Shown in pieces: positions 10,002 to 19,567 of a stretch of DNA of 64,000 bases. This stretch comes from Candidatus Aenigmatarchaeota archaeon. Lineage in GTDB: Archaea; Aenigmatarchaeota; Aenigmatarchaeia; CG10238-14; SCSR01. The stretch is from the NCBI GenBank assembly GCA_016187415.1, contig JACPJT010000001.1, forward strand, positions 33,965 to 97,964, in the 5' to 3' direction. Each line of letters begins with the position of its first letter. Within the stretch, counting starts at the first letter, position 1. Both the position numbers and the translations under genes were made by a program. Under the pieces are notes generated by a model that saw only the letters and a program-made list of their open reading frames with translations, made no database searches and was not told the DNA's origin.

Positions 10002-10565
10002 TTATACACCACTCAGTCTATTCAATATTACCTTAAAATAACCAATTTTGGGTATTATAAAGATTACCTTGCCTTTTATCTGTTCTGGTTTTACGCTCTG
10101 CTCATAACTAAGCTGCCCCAAGTTGTTGTCACCCTTTGTTTGGTATGTCCCATCATCATTGATTTTTATTATCCTGTGAATTATCGGCGCGCTTACGCCG
10201 TTTACAGAATAAACGATCACATCACCGACCTCATACTTTTGATTTTCACTAGGGCCGGCCAGTGAGAAGAGTCCTGTGAACGGTTTGCCACCTTCGACTA
10301 TGGGCATATCACCCACGTTAAAGCCGTTCGAGTCCGGCCACGATTCTATATAGCTCCTGTTATAACCCAGATTTTTCCCCAACCACTGATAATATGTCAC
10401 TTCGGGGTTGGTGTGTTCCATAGAGCTGCTCACAACCGCCACGACCGGCGTGCTTGAGGACAGGACACCGGCTAAGATAACATAATAGAAAATGACGGCT
10501 GCCAGAAACCCGAGTAGTATGTTTCCCCACCATTTTTCTGTCAATATCTTTGGTATTATTCTCAT
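10002..10565 (-). CDS. Signal peptidase I (S26B)
   Basis: VVAVVSSSMEHTNP...GDVIVYSVNGVSAPIIHRII...TKGDNN. Confidence 0.93.
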   Translation of the reverse strand: MRIIPKILTEKWWGNILLGFLAAVIFYYVILAGVLSSSTPVVAVVSSSMEHTNPEVTYYQWLGKNLGYNRSYIESWPDSNGFNVGDMPIVEGGKPFTGLFSLAGPSENQKYEVGDVIVYSVNGVSAPIIHRIIKINDDGTYQTKGDNNLGQLSYEQSVKPEQIKGKVIFIIPKIGYFKVILNRLSGV

Positions 10566-11167
10566 GCCCTTCCACTGCTTTCTCCTTTTACTATCGCACC
10601 GGCAATCATGTGCGCCACCCGCAGAGGTTCGGGTATGTCGCCGTGCGTTGTACTCAATCGGATCAAGTCCTCAGCTTCCGAATCCTCCAATCCAATAGTC
10701 TGATAATATACCTTTTTATCGCTTTTAATACTACAGACCTTTATTTCCCCTGCATTTAAAAGCATTTCCCACCGTTCATTAAAGTCGGCAAAATTCTTTT
10801 CCAATGCTTCCTTGACAGAAGGCAAATTGGGGTGTTTTCTGTTTATGACGATAATCGGTATATTCGTTTCTTCGTAAAGTCTTTTGATGTCTATTATGTT
10901 GAAACCGCCAAGTGTTATGCCGTCAAACATCATAACTTTTAGCTGCGGCTTGTGCTTGGACTTGTTGATGAGGGCGGCCAATTTTTCCGTTGCATCCAGT
11001 CCATCGACCTCAACGTCTGTCTTAAGAGCGCCATCAAGAAAACTGCCGCCGCGATAGATTATGCCAATTATGGAAACCTTCTTGTCAGTTCGTTTAAACG
11101 GCGAATCGTCGAACCCCAGTATCCTGACTTCGGACTTGAACATGGTATGATTATAAAGATTGCACAA
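10562..11167 (-). CDS. DUF99 family protein
   Basis: EVRILGFDDSPF...IGIIYRGGSFLDG...MFDGITLGGFNIIDI. Confidence 0.85.
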   Translation of the reverse strand: MCNLYNHTMFKSEVRILGFDDSPFKRTDKKVSIIGIIYRGGSFLDGALKTDVEVDGLDATEKLAALINKSKHKPQLKVMMFDGITLGGFNIIDIKRLYEETNIPIIVINRKHPNLPSVKEALEKNFADFNERWEMLLNAGEIKVCSIKSDKKVYYQTIGLEDSEAEDLIRLSTTHGDIPEPLRVAHMIAGAIVKGESSGRA

Positions 11168-11201
11168 GGATATTTAAACCTAACACCGAAATTATAGAGT
11201 T

Positions 11202-11375
11202 ATGGTAAAGAAACTTGCCCCAGAAGCCATGGGAAGATTGTATAACAGGGTGTATGTTTGCAAAGTGTGCTCAAGTAAGATCAGGGCAGATCCAACAAAG
11301 GTAAGGCACGGCAAAGTCAAGTGCAGGAGCTGCAGGTCTACAATGTTGCGCCCGAAAAGAAAGCCTTTGGTGTAA
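11202..11375 (+). CDS. rpl40e: Ribosomal protein eL40
   Basis: Not in ORF track; MVKKLAPEAMGRLYNRVYVCKVCSSKIRADPTKVRHGKVKCRSCRSTMLRPKRKPLV, 57 aa. Confidence 0.9.
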   Translation: MVKKLAPEAMGRLYNRVYVCKVCSSKIRADPTKVRHGKVKCRSCRSTMLRPKRKPLV

Positions 11376-11378
11376 TCA

Positions 11379-11660
11379 ATGGAGAGCAAACTCATTGAAA
11401 AATGGGAGAATTCTGGATTGAGGCCAAGCACTTTTGAGTTCTTTACAAACAGGTCGGACTTGGTGATTGGGAAGCTTCCGAATCAGGATGCCGAAGTGGA
11501 ATATGTGTGCCCGTATTGTCAATTCTATGAAATCAAGACTGTGCCGATGGAAAAGGGAACTACAAAAAGCGGCAAGACGAGCAAAAAGTTTAGCAGGCCT
11601 GAGTTCCCCTGTTCAAAGTGCAGTAGGGTAATCAAAGTGACTCCACTAAAGCAGAAATAA
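11379..11660 (+). CDS. Conserved zinc-ribbon protein
   Basis: YVCPYCQFYE...FPCSKCSRVIKV. Confidence 0.6.
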   Translation: MESKLIEKWENSGLRPSTFEFFTNRSDLVIGKLPNQDAEVEYVCPYCQFYEIKTVPMEKGTTKSGKTSKKFSRPEFPCSKCSRVIKVTPLKQK

Positions 11661-11691
11661 ATTAAAACCTACTTCTTATATAATAATGAGT

Positions 11692-11781
11692 GCTCAGGTG
11701 GCAGAACGGCTATGCAGACTAGATTATCTAGGCAGAAGCGCCTGCAGAGCGTCGCAAGCGAGTTCGACTCTCGCCCTGAGC
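11692..11781 (+). tRNA. tRNA-Cys (GCA) with inferred 20-nt intron at 29/30 (approx. 11720-11739)
   Basis: Acceptor GCTCAGG/CCTGAGC, D-arm GCAGAACGGCTATGC, T-arm GCGAGTTCGACTCTCGC; removing the intron restores GACGC-CTGCAGA-GCGTC anticodon arm; directly upstream of cysS. Confidence 0.85.
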
Positions 11782-11816
11782 TCAATAATTTAATTTAAAA
11801 CCGTCAATTACTCATA

Positions 11817-13256
11817 ATGGCATTGAAGCTTTTCAACACCTTGACCAGAAAAAAAGAAACTTTCAAGCCCCTCAAAGACAGGCAGGTCAAACTGTATACT
11901 TGCGGTCCGACTGTTTACGATTATGCGCACATCGGCAATATGCGAGCTTATGTCTGGGAAGATTTGTTAAGACGAGTTCTCGAATTCAACAAGTTCAAGG
12001 TGACTCATGTGATGAACATAACAGACGTCGGACATCTGACTTCAGATCAGGATACAGGCGAAGACAAGATGGAAGTAGGCGCCAAAAGAGAACATAAGAG
12101 TGCGTGGGAAATCGCGGAATTTTACACAAAGGAATTCATCAAGGACATTGAAAAATTGCACATCTTAAAGCCGCATATTGCCCCGAAAGCAACAGACCAT
12201 ATACAGGAACAGATAGAACTAATTAAAATTTTGGAAAAGAAAGGTCACACTTACATAATTTCCGACGGTGTTTATTTTGACACTTCGAAATTGAAGGATT
12301 ACGGCAAGCTCGCAAGACTAAATGTAGAAGGGCTGAAAGCTGGCGCAAGAGTTGAGATGGCCGAGGGAAAAAGAAATCCTACAGATTTTGCCCTTTGGAA
12401 ATTCTCACCAAAGGATCAGCACAGGCAGATGGAATGGGGGTCGCCTTGGGGCACCGGATTTCCGGGATGGCACATAGAATGCAGCGCAATGAGCATGAAA
12501 TATCTCGGCACTACTTTCGACATTCATACAGGCGGCGTTGATCACATACCGGTTCATCATACAAACGAGATTGCACAATCGGAAGCGGCAACCGGGAAAA
12601 AATTTGTAAATTATTGGCTGCACTGCAATCACTTGATTGTTGACGGAGAGAAGATGTCCAAGTCTCTAGGAAATTTCTACAGACTTAAAGACATAACAGA
12701 CAGAAATTACAAGCCTATACATTTGAGATACTTTTACACCAATTCCAATTATAGAAGCCAGTTGAATTTCACATTCAAAGGACTAGACTCGGCTAAGAAA
12801 ACAGTAGAAGGATTGTTTGATTTTGTCAGGAAGCTGAAGGATATTCAAGGGAACAAGGACAATCCAAAAGTCTCCGCGTTAATTAAAAAATTCAGAAAAC
12901 AATTTCTTGTCGGAATAGACGACGATCTTAACTTCCCTAAAGCTCTGGCTTCCATGTTCGATTTTATCAGAACCGCTAACAAACTGATCGCTCAAAATAA
13001 AATTAGCAGGAAAAACGCAGAGACTATAATAAAGTTGATGATCGAGGTGGATAACATATTAGGTTTGGGTTTCATCGATTTGATTGAAGAGAAAAGGGAG
13101 ATGCCCAAAGAAGTTCTTGATTTGATTAGAAAAAGAGAATCTGCTAGAAAGTTAGGCGACTTTGCAACAGCAGACGATATAAGGAATGAAATCCGGGACA
13201 GATTCAACATTGTCATAGAAGATACCAAAGACGGTCTCAAGTGGAGATTTGCTTAA
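11817..13256 (+). CDS. cysS: Cysteinyl-tRNA synthetase
   Basis: [23 protein letters not shown]...[10 protein letters not shown]...KMSKSLGNF. Confidence 0.98.
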   Translation: MALKLFNTLTRKKETFKPLKDRQVKLYTCGPTVYDYAHIGNMRAYVWEDLLRRVLEFNKFKVTHVMNITDVGHLTSDQDTGEDKMEVGAKREHKSAWEIAEFYTKEFIKDIEKLHILKPHIAPKATDHIQEQIELIKILEKKGHTYIISDGVYFDTSKLKDYGKLARLNVEGLKAGARVEMAEGKRNPTDFALWKFSPKDQHRQMEWGSPWGTGFPGWHIECSAMSMKYLGTTFDIHTGGVDHIPVHHTNEIAQSEAATGKKFVNYWLHCNHLIVDGEKMSKSLGNFYRLKDITDRNYKPIHLRYFYTNSNYRSQLNFTFKGLDSAKKTVEGLFDFVRKLKDIQGNKDNPKVSALIKKFRKQFLVGIDDDLNFPKALASMFDFIRTANKLIAQNKISRKNAETIIKLMIEVDNILGLGFIDLIEEKREMPKEVLDLIRKRESARKLGDFATADDIRNEIRDRFNIVIEDTKDGLKWRFA

Positions 13257-13283
13257 TAAGCTTTTCCCAACAAATATAATTCA

Positions 13284-13607
13284 ATGGCTGTTAAGGTAGT
13301 TACTCACATACCAGTTCTCGGTCCTGACGGTAAACCCTGCGGAAAAGTGACTTATGACGGAAGGCGATTCGACTATAGAGATTCTGGGAATCTTTATGAC
13401 GTTTTTGATGAAGATTCTCCATATGGAAGGAGAAACACGCGAAGAGTGTTTAAGGAATTGACAGATCGCGGTCATATGCCATTGGCTGTTGCAAGTGGAT
13501 TGGCACCTTATGCTTTACACCGAAGATGGGAACTGGCATTACAACAATTACGTAAAGATTTACCAGAAGCATCAGAGGAAACTTTGTCTTCTAGAATTAC
13601 ATGGTAG
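13284..13607 (+). CDS. Hypothetical protein
   Basis: ORF with upstream AT-rich promoter. Confidence 0.45.
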   Translation: MAVKVVTHIPVLGPDGKPCGKVTYDGRRFDYRDSGNLYDVFDEDSPYGRRNTRRVFKELTDRGHMPLAVASGLAPYALHRRWELALQQLRKDLPEASEETLSSRITW

Positions 13608-13673
13608 TTCAACCAATTTAAATCCTTCCTTTCAATATAATTTCGAGGAGTCTAACTTCTCAAGGCAATTCCC

Positions 13674-14960
13674 ATGGTGGATTTTAAAAAAGTTTGGTCT
13701 TGGTATTCTAGAGAGTCCGTCCAGAAGGCTATTCTGGAAGTTGCAAAGAATCGCGAGGTTGCTTCCGTTTTTCAGGATGGTTCTTTTGGTAAGCGTCCGA
13801 ATGTAGTGCAGTATCCGGCAGATGTGCTTCAGGCCGTTTCGGATGGTTCGATTTCATTTCATGGTTCTGTTGAGCAGTGGTCCAATCCTATGGGATTGGA
13901 AGTCGGCATGCCCAAAGGGGACTTGGACAAGTTGAGAATCGGTTGGAGTCTGTTAATCGACCCTGATGTAAAGGATTTTGAAATCGGAAAACTGGTTACA
14001 AAGGAAATACTGCAGACATTGGAAAATTTCGGCGTCAAAAGCTATTCTGTAAAATTCACAGGTGGCAAAGGATTTCACATCGGCGTGCCATTCGAGTCCC
14101 TTCCCGAAAGGGTCAACCTTCAGCCTACGAATGCATTGTATCCATCCTTGGCGCAGACATTGATAGAATACATCAAGTGGTATTCAAAAGATTCGCTGAA
14201 AGAAAAATTACTCGCGTTGGATGAACCAGAAAATCTGGCCAAAAGAATAGGCAAGTCACTAAAGGAAATTGTAACAGAAAACGAGTTAGACCCCTACAAA
14301 GTTATCTCGATGGATATTTTCGGATCGCGCCATTTGTTCCGGTTGCCATATTCATTGCACGAGTCATCGCTGTTGGTGAGTCTCCCGATAAAGCCGGAAA
14401 GGATTGACAAGTTCCAAAAAGATGATGCGAAAATTGAATCGGCGAAAGTTGAAGAGAGGTTCTTGATTCCGAAAGAAAGGAATGACGCGGAAGGTTTTTT
14501 GGTCGAGGCTATGGACTGGGCCAGCAAGTATAAAGTTGAAATCAAAGAGCATGTTCCCCAGATGAAGAAATTCCTCAGGGTTAGGGAAATCTCAGAATCG
14601 CTGTTCCCCCCTTGCATTACGCATTTGCTTCAGACTGGTTTGGGCGACGGCAAAAAACGTGCGCTATTCATTTTGATTACGTTTCTAAGGAACATGGGGT
14701 GGTCGGATGAAAAAATCCAGGACAGGATATTCGAGTGGAACGAGAAGAATGTCCCGCCTCTCAGGTCGAATTATCTGCGTTCCCAGCTCAGGTGGCATTT
14801 CAGGCAGGACAGGAACCTTCTTCCGCCAAACTGCGAAAATGATGTTTTCTACAAGCAGATTGGACTGTATGACATTTGTTGCAAGGAGATAAACCATTCC
14901 ACTGTCAAGAATCCGGTTAATGTGCCGTTGAGAAGACTGCGGGACAGAAGGCCTAAATAG
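13674..14960 (+). CDS. DNA primase, fused PriS-like + PriL C-terminal Fe-S domain
   Basis: PriS motifs LLIDPDVKD, VKFTGGKGFHIGVP; C-term FPPCITHLLQTG...LPPNCENDVFYKQIGLYDICC resembling PriL Fe-S domain. Confidence 0.85.
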   Translation: MVDFKKVWSWYSRESVQKAILEVAKNREVASVFQDGSFGKRPNVVQYPADVLQAVSDGSISFHGSVEQWSNPMGLEVGMPKGDLDKLRIGWSLLIDPDVKDFEIGKLVTKEILQTLENFGVKSYSVKFTGGKGFHIGVPFESLPERVNLQPTNALYPSLAQTLIEYIKWYSKDSLKEKLLALDEPENLAKRIGKSLKEIVTENELDPYKVISMDIFGSRHLFRLPYSLHESSLLVSLPIKPERIDKFQKDDAKIESAKVEERFLIPKERNDAEGFLVEAMDWASKYKVEIKEHVPQMKKFLRVREISESLFPPCITHLLQTGLGDGKKRALFILITFLRNMGWSDEKIQDRIFEWNEKNVPPLRSNYLRSQLRWHFRQDRNLLPPNCENDVFYKQIGLYDICCKEINHSTVKNPVNVPLRRLRDRRPK

Positions 14961-15016
14961 TCGACTCTGACTAACAGGATGCCATTAGGTTATTAATCTT
15001 TTCATTTAATCTATAA

Positions 15017-15553
15017 TTGTCGCATATGCCAGAAGAGACCATAACCTTCGAACTAATAAGGAAAATACAGCTCGACGAACAGAACACGTCCACTTTGACG
15101 CGGCTGCCTGTCAACTTTTTTCTTGCAATATCCAATTATCTGGAGCAAAAGAAAAGGCTGGTCGCAGGCGACAACAGAAAAGATGCACTGGAAATAAAGA
15201 CGATAGAAAGGCTGGTGGAAGACATTTACAACAGGAGAGAGAGAAAAATAATCAATGCCGCCATCATATCTGCTCGAAGCGGTCTGCCTCCAGAAAATCT
15301 TATAGACGAAGAAAAGCCATTTTACAATTCCATCGTAGCCACGATAAAGAATAGGAGAACAGACTTGCTAAAGACGATAATGGGCGTAAAATCTGCGGCA
15401 TCACCAACAGTAGTCTTCAAGGAAGACACGCCGGAATTTGTAGGCATCGATGAAAAGACATACGGCCCATTTAAGGTCGGCGATACGGCACTATTGCCTT
15501 ATGACAATATGAAGATACTGCTTGAAAGAGGCGTGGTAGAGGAAGCTAAATAA
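15017..15553 (+). CDS. GINS complex subunit (Gins51-like)
   Basis: RKIQLDEQNTSTLTRLP...ERLVEDIYNRRERKIINAAI...VGIDEKTYGPFKVGDTALLPYDNMKILLERGVVEE. Confidence 0.85.
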   Translation: MSHMPEETITFELIRKIQLDEQNTSTLTRLPVNFFLAISNYLEQKKRLVAGDNRKDALEIKTIERLVEDIYNRRERKIINAAIISARSGLPPENLIDEEKPFYNSIVATIKNRRTDLLKTIMGVKSAASPTVVFKEDTPEFVGIDEKTYGPFKVGDTALLPYDNMKILLERGVVEEAK

Positions 15554-15575
15554 ACTTTTAAACTAAACGTTCTAA

Positions 15576-15866
15576 TTGATTAAAATGAAATTCCCAAAAG
15601 TCATGCGAACATATTGTCCGAAATGCAACAAGCACACTGTCCACGAAGTGGAGATGGTAAAGAAAAAGTCAAGAAGAACAATGGCTCAGGGGCAGAGAAG
15701 GTTCAACAGGAAGCTCAAAGGTTATGGCAGTTTTCCAAGGCCTCAGCCGGACTATGAAAAATCGACCAAGAAAATCGACTTAAGGTACAAATGCACAGTA
15801 TGCGGTAAGAAACATATGCGCGGTCAGGGTTGGAGAGCCAAGAAATTCGAATTTGTTAAAAAGTGA
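15576..15866 (+). CDS. rpl44e: Ribosomal protein eL42 (L44e)
   Basis: [24 protein letters not shown]...[33 protein letters not shown]. Confidence 0.97.
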   Translation: MIKMKFPKVMRTYCPKCNKHTVHEVEMVKKKSRRTMAQGQRRFNRKLKGYGSFPRPQPDYEKSTKKIDLRYKCTVCGKKHMRGQGWRAKKFEFVKK

Positions 15867-15870
15867 TTTG

Positions 15871-16059
15871 ATGAAAGAAACATTACAGATGCCCAAAGGC
15901 AAATTTTTAAGGGTGTCCTGCAGAAAGTGCAGGAACGAACAGGTTGTGTTCAGCAAAGCATCTACCGTGGTAAAATGTCTCAAATGCGATGCGGAATTGG
16001 TTTCGCCTACAGGCGGCGAAGCCGAAGTCAAGGGCAAAATACTGCAGGCATTATCCTAA
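15871..16059 (+). CDS. rps27e: Ribosomal protein eS27
   Basis: GKFLRVSCRKCRNEQVVFSKASTVVKCLKCDAELVSPTGGEAEVKGKIL; start placed at MKETLQ. Confidence 0.94.
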   Translation: MKETLQMPKGKFLRVSCRKCRNEQVVFSKASTVVKCLKCDAELVSPTGGEAEVKGKILQALS

Positions 16060-16099
16060 GATTTAAATACAAGTTCTGTCCAATAATCAATCGATAGCT

Positions 16100-16525
16100 A
16101 TGCCATGGGATTTATGGGATCCTTTCGAAGAAATAGAGAGAATGCGCAAAAAGATGCGGAAGCTCATGGAACGCTTCGGCGAAACCATGGAAGAAAAAAC
16201 ATACGGATTCCCGTTGGACATAAGCGAAACTGACGATGAACTAATTGTAAAAGCTGAATTGCCTGATTTTAACAAGGATGAGATTTCCATCAAGGCGTCT
16301 GAAAACAGTCTTGATATTTCTGCGTCCCGTAAGGAAAAGAAGATAGAGAAAACAGGGAAGGTATACAAAGCCGAAAAGAAGTTTGGCGGCGTAAGAAGAT
16401 ATGTGACATTGCCGGCACCAGTAAAGATTGATGATGTGCGAACCAGTTTTGATTCCGGTGTGCTCACGATCAGACTCAAGAAAGCAAAAGCTGGAAAGAA
16501 AACCAAAGAAATAAAACTCAAGTAA
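16100..16525 (+). CDS. Hsp20/alpha-crystallin small heat-shock protein
   Basis: PLDISETDDELIVKAELPDFNKDEISIKASENSLDISASR...GVLTIRLKK. Confidence 0.93.
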   Translation: MPWDLWDPFEEIERMRKKMRKLMERFGETMEEKTYGFPLDISETDDELIVKAELPDFNKDEISIKASENSLDISASRKEKKIEKTGKVYKAEKKFGGVRRYVTLPAPVKIDDVRTSFDSGVLTIRLKKAKAGKKTKEIKLK

Positions 16526-16562
16526 ACTTATCTTTTTTAACTCCCATATTCCATTAGATAGC

Positions 16563-17111
16563 ATGTTCTGGGACAAGAAATGTAAAGGTTGCAATAGTAA
16601 GATAAAATCCGAATGGGCGTTCTGTCCTAGTTGCGGTGTTCCTCTAAGAGAAACTAAAAAAGTTTCAAGCGAATTCGATAAGGAACCGATAGAAATTGGC
16701 AGGATGCCGGAGATGAATATACCGAACTTGATGTTCAAGCCGTTCATGAAAGACAAGGGGATAAGCATAACGATAACGGCAGACAATAATGCGCCGCCAA
16801 GAATAGAGGTTGTCACATCCGGCGACCAACGCAAGCACCACCATCATGAAGCGAAACCGGTTAGATTGCCAAAAATCACGGAAGAACCGGAAATGAAAGT
16901 AGAGCAGGAACAGAACAAAGATGTCATAACATTAAACTTGCCTGATGTTAAAAGCCTGAATGATATCGATATAAAACAGCTGGATCAAAGCATCGAAATA
17001 AAAGCATTCGCAGGCGACAAGGCGTACTTCAAGTTGATTCCTATTCCATCAAATGCAACCGTCAACAATCAGTTTAAAGACGGTGTGTTGAAGATAGAAA
17101 TCCAGAAATAA
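16563..17111 (+). CDS. Zinc-ribbon protein with Hsp20-like C-terminal domain
   Basis: CKGCNSKIKSEWAFCPSCG; C-term NLPDVKSLNDIDIKQLDQSIEIKAF...FKDGVLKIEIQK. Confidence 0.7.
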   Translation: MFWDKKCKGCNSKIKSEWAFCPSCGVPLRETKKVSSEFDKEPIEIGRMPEMNIPNLMFKPFMKDKGISITITADNNAPPRIEVVTSGDQRKHHHHEAKPVRLPKITEEPEMKVEQEQNKDVITLNLPDVKSLNDIDIKQLDQSIEIKAFAGDKAYFKLIPIPSNATVNNQFKDGVLKIEIQK

Positions 17112-17132
17112 TTCTTATCGTATTTTTATACC

Positions 17133-18254
17133 TTAAAAAATCACATCAAGCGCTTTTTCTATTTCGTGCCATCCAACAGGATTGCTATAACCGCCCATTC
17201 CATTCTTTTGCAGAGAGCCAATTCCATTAGGAAGTACATAGTTAACAACACCACCTACTGTTTTTTTATCATGTACCATAGGTCCCATGATATCACTTTT
17301 TGTGACAACATATCCAATTTGGCTTATTTTGGTTGGCAAGCCATATAGTTTGAGCAATGCAACAATTCGACTAGCGTTATCACGTGACATAATTCCTCTC
17401 ATCGCTGATAATTCGGTCGCGACCACTAACCCTAGGCCAACTGCCAAACCATGTTGTAAACCGTAATTAGTTGCTTTTTCAATTCCATGCCCAGTTGTAT
17501 GACCGAGATTTAAACTTGTTCTGATATCTCTGGTTTCGCGAGGATCTTCTTTGACAACACTCACTTTCGTCTTTGCACTTTCATGAACAATAAACTCATA
17601 CGTTTCTGGATTACGTGCGAACACTTTTTCATGAGACTGTTCGAGGAATTCAAATATGTCGGGACGAAAACCCACACCATATTTAATCACTTCTCCCATA
17701 CCATTGACAACTTCCTGGTTAGGAAGAGAAACAAGCAATTTGGGATCTAGGTATATCCTTCTTGGATTGTAGAAAACTCCTATCATATTTTTTCCAAACT
17801 CATCATCAACACCTGTCTTCCCACCGATTCCCGCATCAGTTTGACCAATAAAGGTCGTTGGGATGTTGATGTATGGTATTCCGCGTTTGTATGTACCGGC
17901 GACATATCCTACAAGATCGCTGAGGGTCCCGCCACCGACAATTATTAAGCACGACCTCCTATCAAACTCTTCACGGTGGAGAAGTCTTCGTAGTTTGGCG
18001 GCAACTGTGTCGCGCTTTACCTCTTCGCCGTCCTTAATCGGTTCAAGTGTAACATTTAATCTTAGTTCTTTCATTCCTTCAAACAATGGTTCTCCATAGA
18101 GACCTGCAATGTCTTCACTAACAAAAATTTTATATTTATTTCCAAGCGGATAATTCTGAAGATGCGTTGGAACATCTTTGAGCATATCATATCCTGTAAC
18201 CACATCGAACGATTCATCAAAGTAGACTGGTGAATGTGTAACTGGCATATTCAT
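17133..18254 (-). CDS. 3-dehydroquinate synthase family (sugar-phosphate cyclase)
   Basis: IIVGGGTLSDLVGYVAGTYKRGIPYINIPTTFIGQTDAGIGGKTGVD...NLGHTTGHGIEKA. Confidence 0.92.
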   Translation of the reverse strand: MNMPVTHSPVYFDESFDVVTGYDMLKDVPTHLQNYPLGNKYKIFVSEDIAGLYGEPLFEGMKELRLNVTLEPIKDGEEVKRDTVAAKLRRLLHREEFDRRSCLIIVGGGTLSDLVGYVAGTYKRGIPYINIPTTFIGQTDAGIGGKTGVDDEFGKNMIGVFYNPRRIYLDPKLLVSLPNQEVVNGMGEVIKYGVGFRPDIFEFLEQSHEKVFARNPETYEFIVHESAKTKVSVVKEDPRETRDIRTSLNLGHTTGHGIEKATNYGLQHGLAVGLGLVVATELSAMRGIMSRDNASRIVALLKLYGLPTKISQIGYVVTKSDIMGPMVHDKKTVGGVVNYVLPNGIGSLQKNGMGGYSNPVGWHEIEKALDVIF

Positions 18255-18297
18255 TGTACTTGTTGAAAAAGCTTAAATACCCAATTAAAAGATGTGA

Positions 18298-19470
18298 TCA
18301 TCTAATCTTGTATCTCATGAACCCGCCAATCCCGCCCAATTGCTTGAATTGCATCCCTTCCGGCGTATCGGTGGAGATTATTTCGACTGTGGTGCCGAAA
18401 TTCTGCGCCTTTTCAGATAACAGTTCGCCAAGATAATCCTTGTCCTGCACCTTTAGTGCCGCCCCGCAAACTCCACACGTCTGCCTGCCAATTTCACTTC
18501 CCGGCAAATCCTTTTCAGTCTCATGCGTATTGTCGCATTTTAACTTGACCCTGACCCAGTCAAACTCTTCGGAGACCAGAAGCGTCTCTATCGCGCCGAT
18601 ATTCAACGCCTCGATCGTTTGCGTATATCCATAAACTACGTTGCCTCCCTTCTGGAGTTGTGTCAGGAATTTTTGCAGCAATTGCCTCTCTTTCATAACT
18701 GCCGCTTCTTTCAACAGGTCTTCAGACCTTTGGACAAGCTCCTCGAAGCCGTGGTCGCCGGTATATCCGATATCCTTTATTCCGAGAATTTTTGGTATCA
18801 GCTGGTAATTGAGATATTCTCCCTTGACGAACTGGTCCTTTATCGGTCCCGGGCCGCCGATTATTATGCCTTTCAATTCCTCCTGCTTCATGAAAATATC
18901 AGACGCAATGCTTGCAACTTCCTTAAAATATTCTATTATAGCATCTTCGCGAATTCTATCATAGCGCCTCTGGCTCATCCCTCCTTTTATCGCCTTGCCC
19001 GCCACAAGAGAGTCAATATGTTTCATCGGTATGATTCTTTTTCCGTGCAATATTCCAATATCCGCTTCGGACGAATCAAGAACAACAAGCCCGTAAACTT
19101 CCTTCTCAGAAATCATCTCCCTTAGCGGATCCAGAACAAAAACTTGGTCACACCAATAAATCTTCGTATTCAATTTATCCGGGGGTTCAAAACTCCAGAC
19201 TTTCAGGTCTTCGTGCCCTTCCACTTCGGACACATTCCCGCAGAAAACCACGAGGCCGTTCGTTGGCGTCTGCTTGAAAATCCTCAAGTGCTGGATTATC
19301 TTTTCCAATGCATCAAGGACATTTTTACGCGTTGTCTTGGATTTTATATTGGATGCAGTCGATTTTTCAGTGTATATTTGGTTTATTATATCGACAAGAT
19401 TGTAACCTGCAGGAACATAGACAGAAACCAATTCGGTGTGCCTTCCGCGTATCGCTTCCAGTTCTTTCAA
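18298..19470 (-). CDS. prf1: Peptide chain release factor aRF1
   Basis: NIKSK motif, YGLVVLDSSEADIGIL, KGGMSQRRYDRIRE. Confidence 0.95.
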   Translation of the reverse strand: MKELEAIRGRHTELVSVYVPAGYNLVDIINQIYTEKSTASNIKSKTTRKNVLDALEKIIQHLRIFKQTPTNGLVVFCGNVSEVEGHEDLKVWSFEPPDKLNTKIYWCDQVFVLDPLREMISEKEVYGLVVLDSSEADIGILHGKRIIPMKHIDSLVAGKAIKGGMSQRRYDRIREDAIIEYFKEVASIASDIFMKQEELKGIIIGGPGPIKDQFVKGEYLNYQLIPKILGIKDIGYTGDHGFEELVQRSEDLLKEAAVMKERQLLQKFLTQLQKGGNVVYGYTQTIEALNIGAIETLLVSEEFDWVRVKLKCDNTHETEKDLPGSEIGRQTCGVCGAALKVQDKDYLGELLSEKAQNFGTTVEIISTDTPEGMQFKQLGGIGGFMRYKIR

Positions 19471-19567
19471 AAGTTTTTTTATCCTGATTTTTGATTCTTC
19501 GTTAAATACAATACACCTTATTGTAGATTTAATTTAATCGTATTTGATATTTAAATCACGCACAAGT

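Noticed and set aside
11692-11781. Initial reading as class II tRNA-Leu/Ser
   Set aside because: No U33-containing anticodon loop and variable arm too long; the Cys cloverleaf with a 20-nt intron pairs perfectly and lies beside cysS.
16241-16834. Minus-strand 197-aa ORF
   Set aside because: Antisense across Hsp20 and the zinc-ribbon gene.
18619-19125. Plus-strand 168-aa ORF
   Set aside because: Antisense to aRF1.
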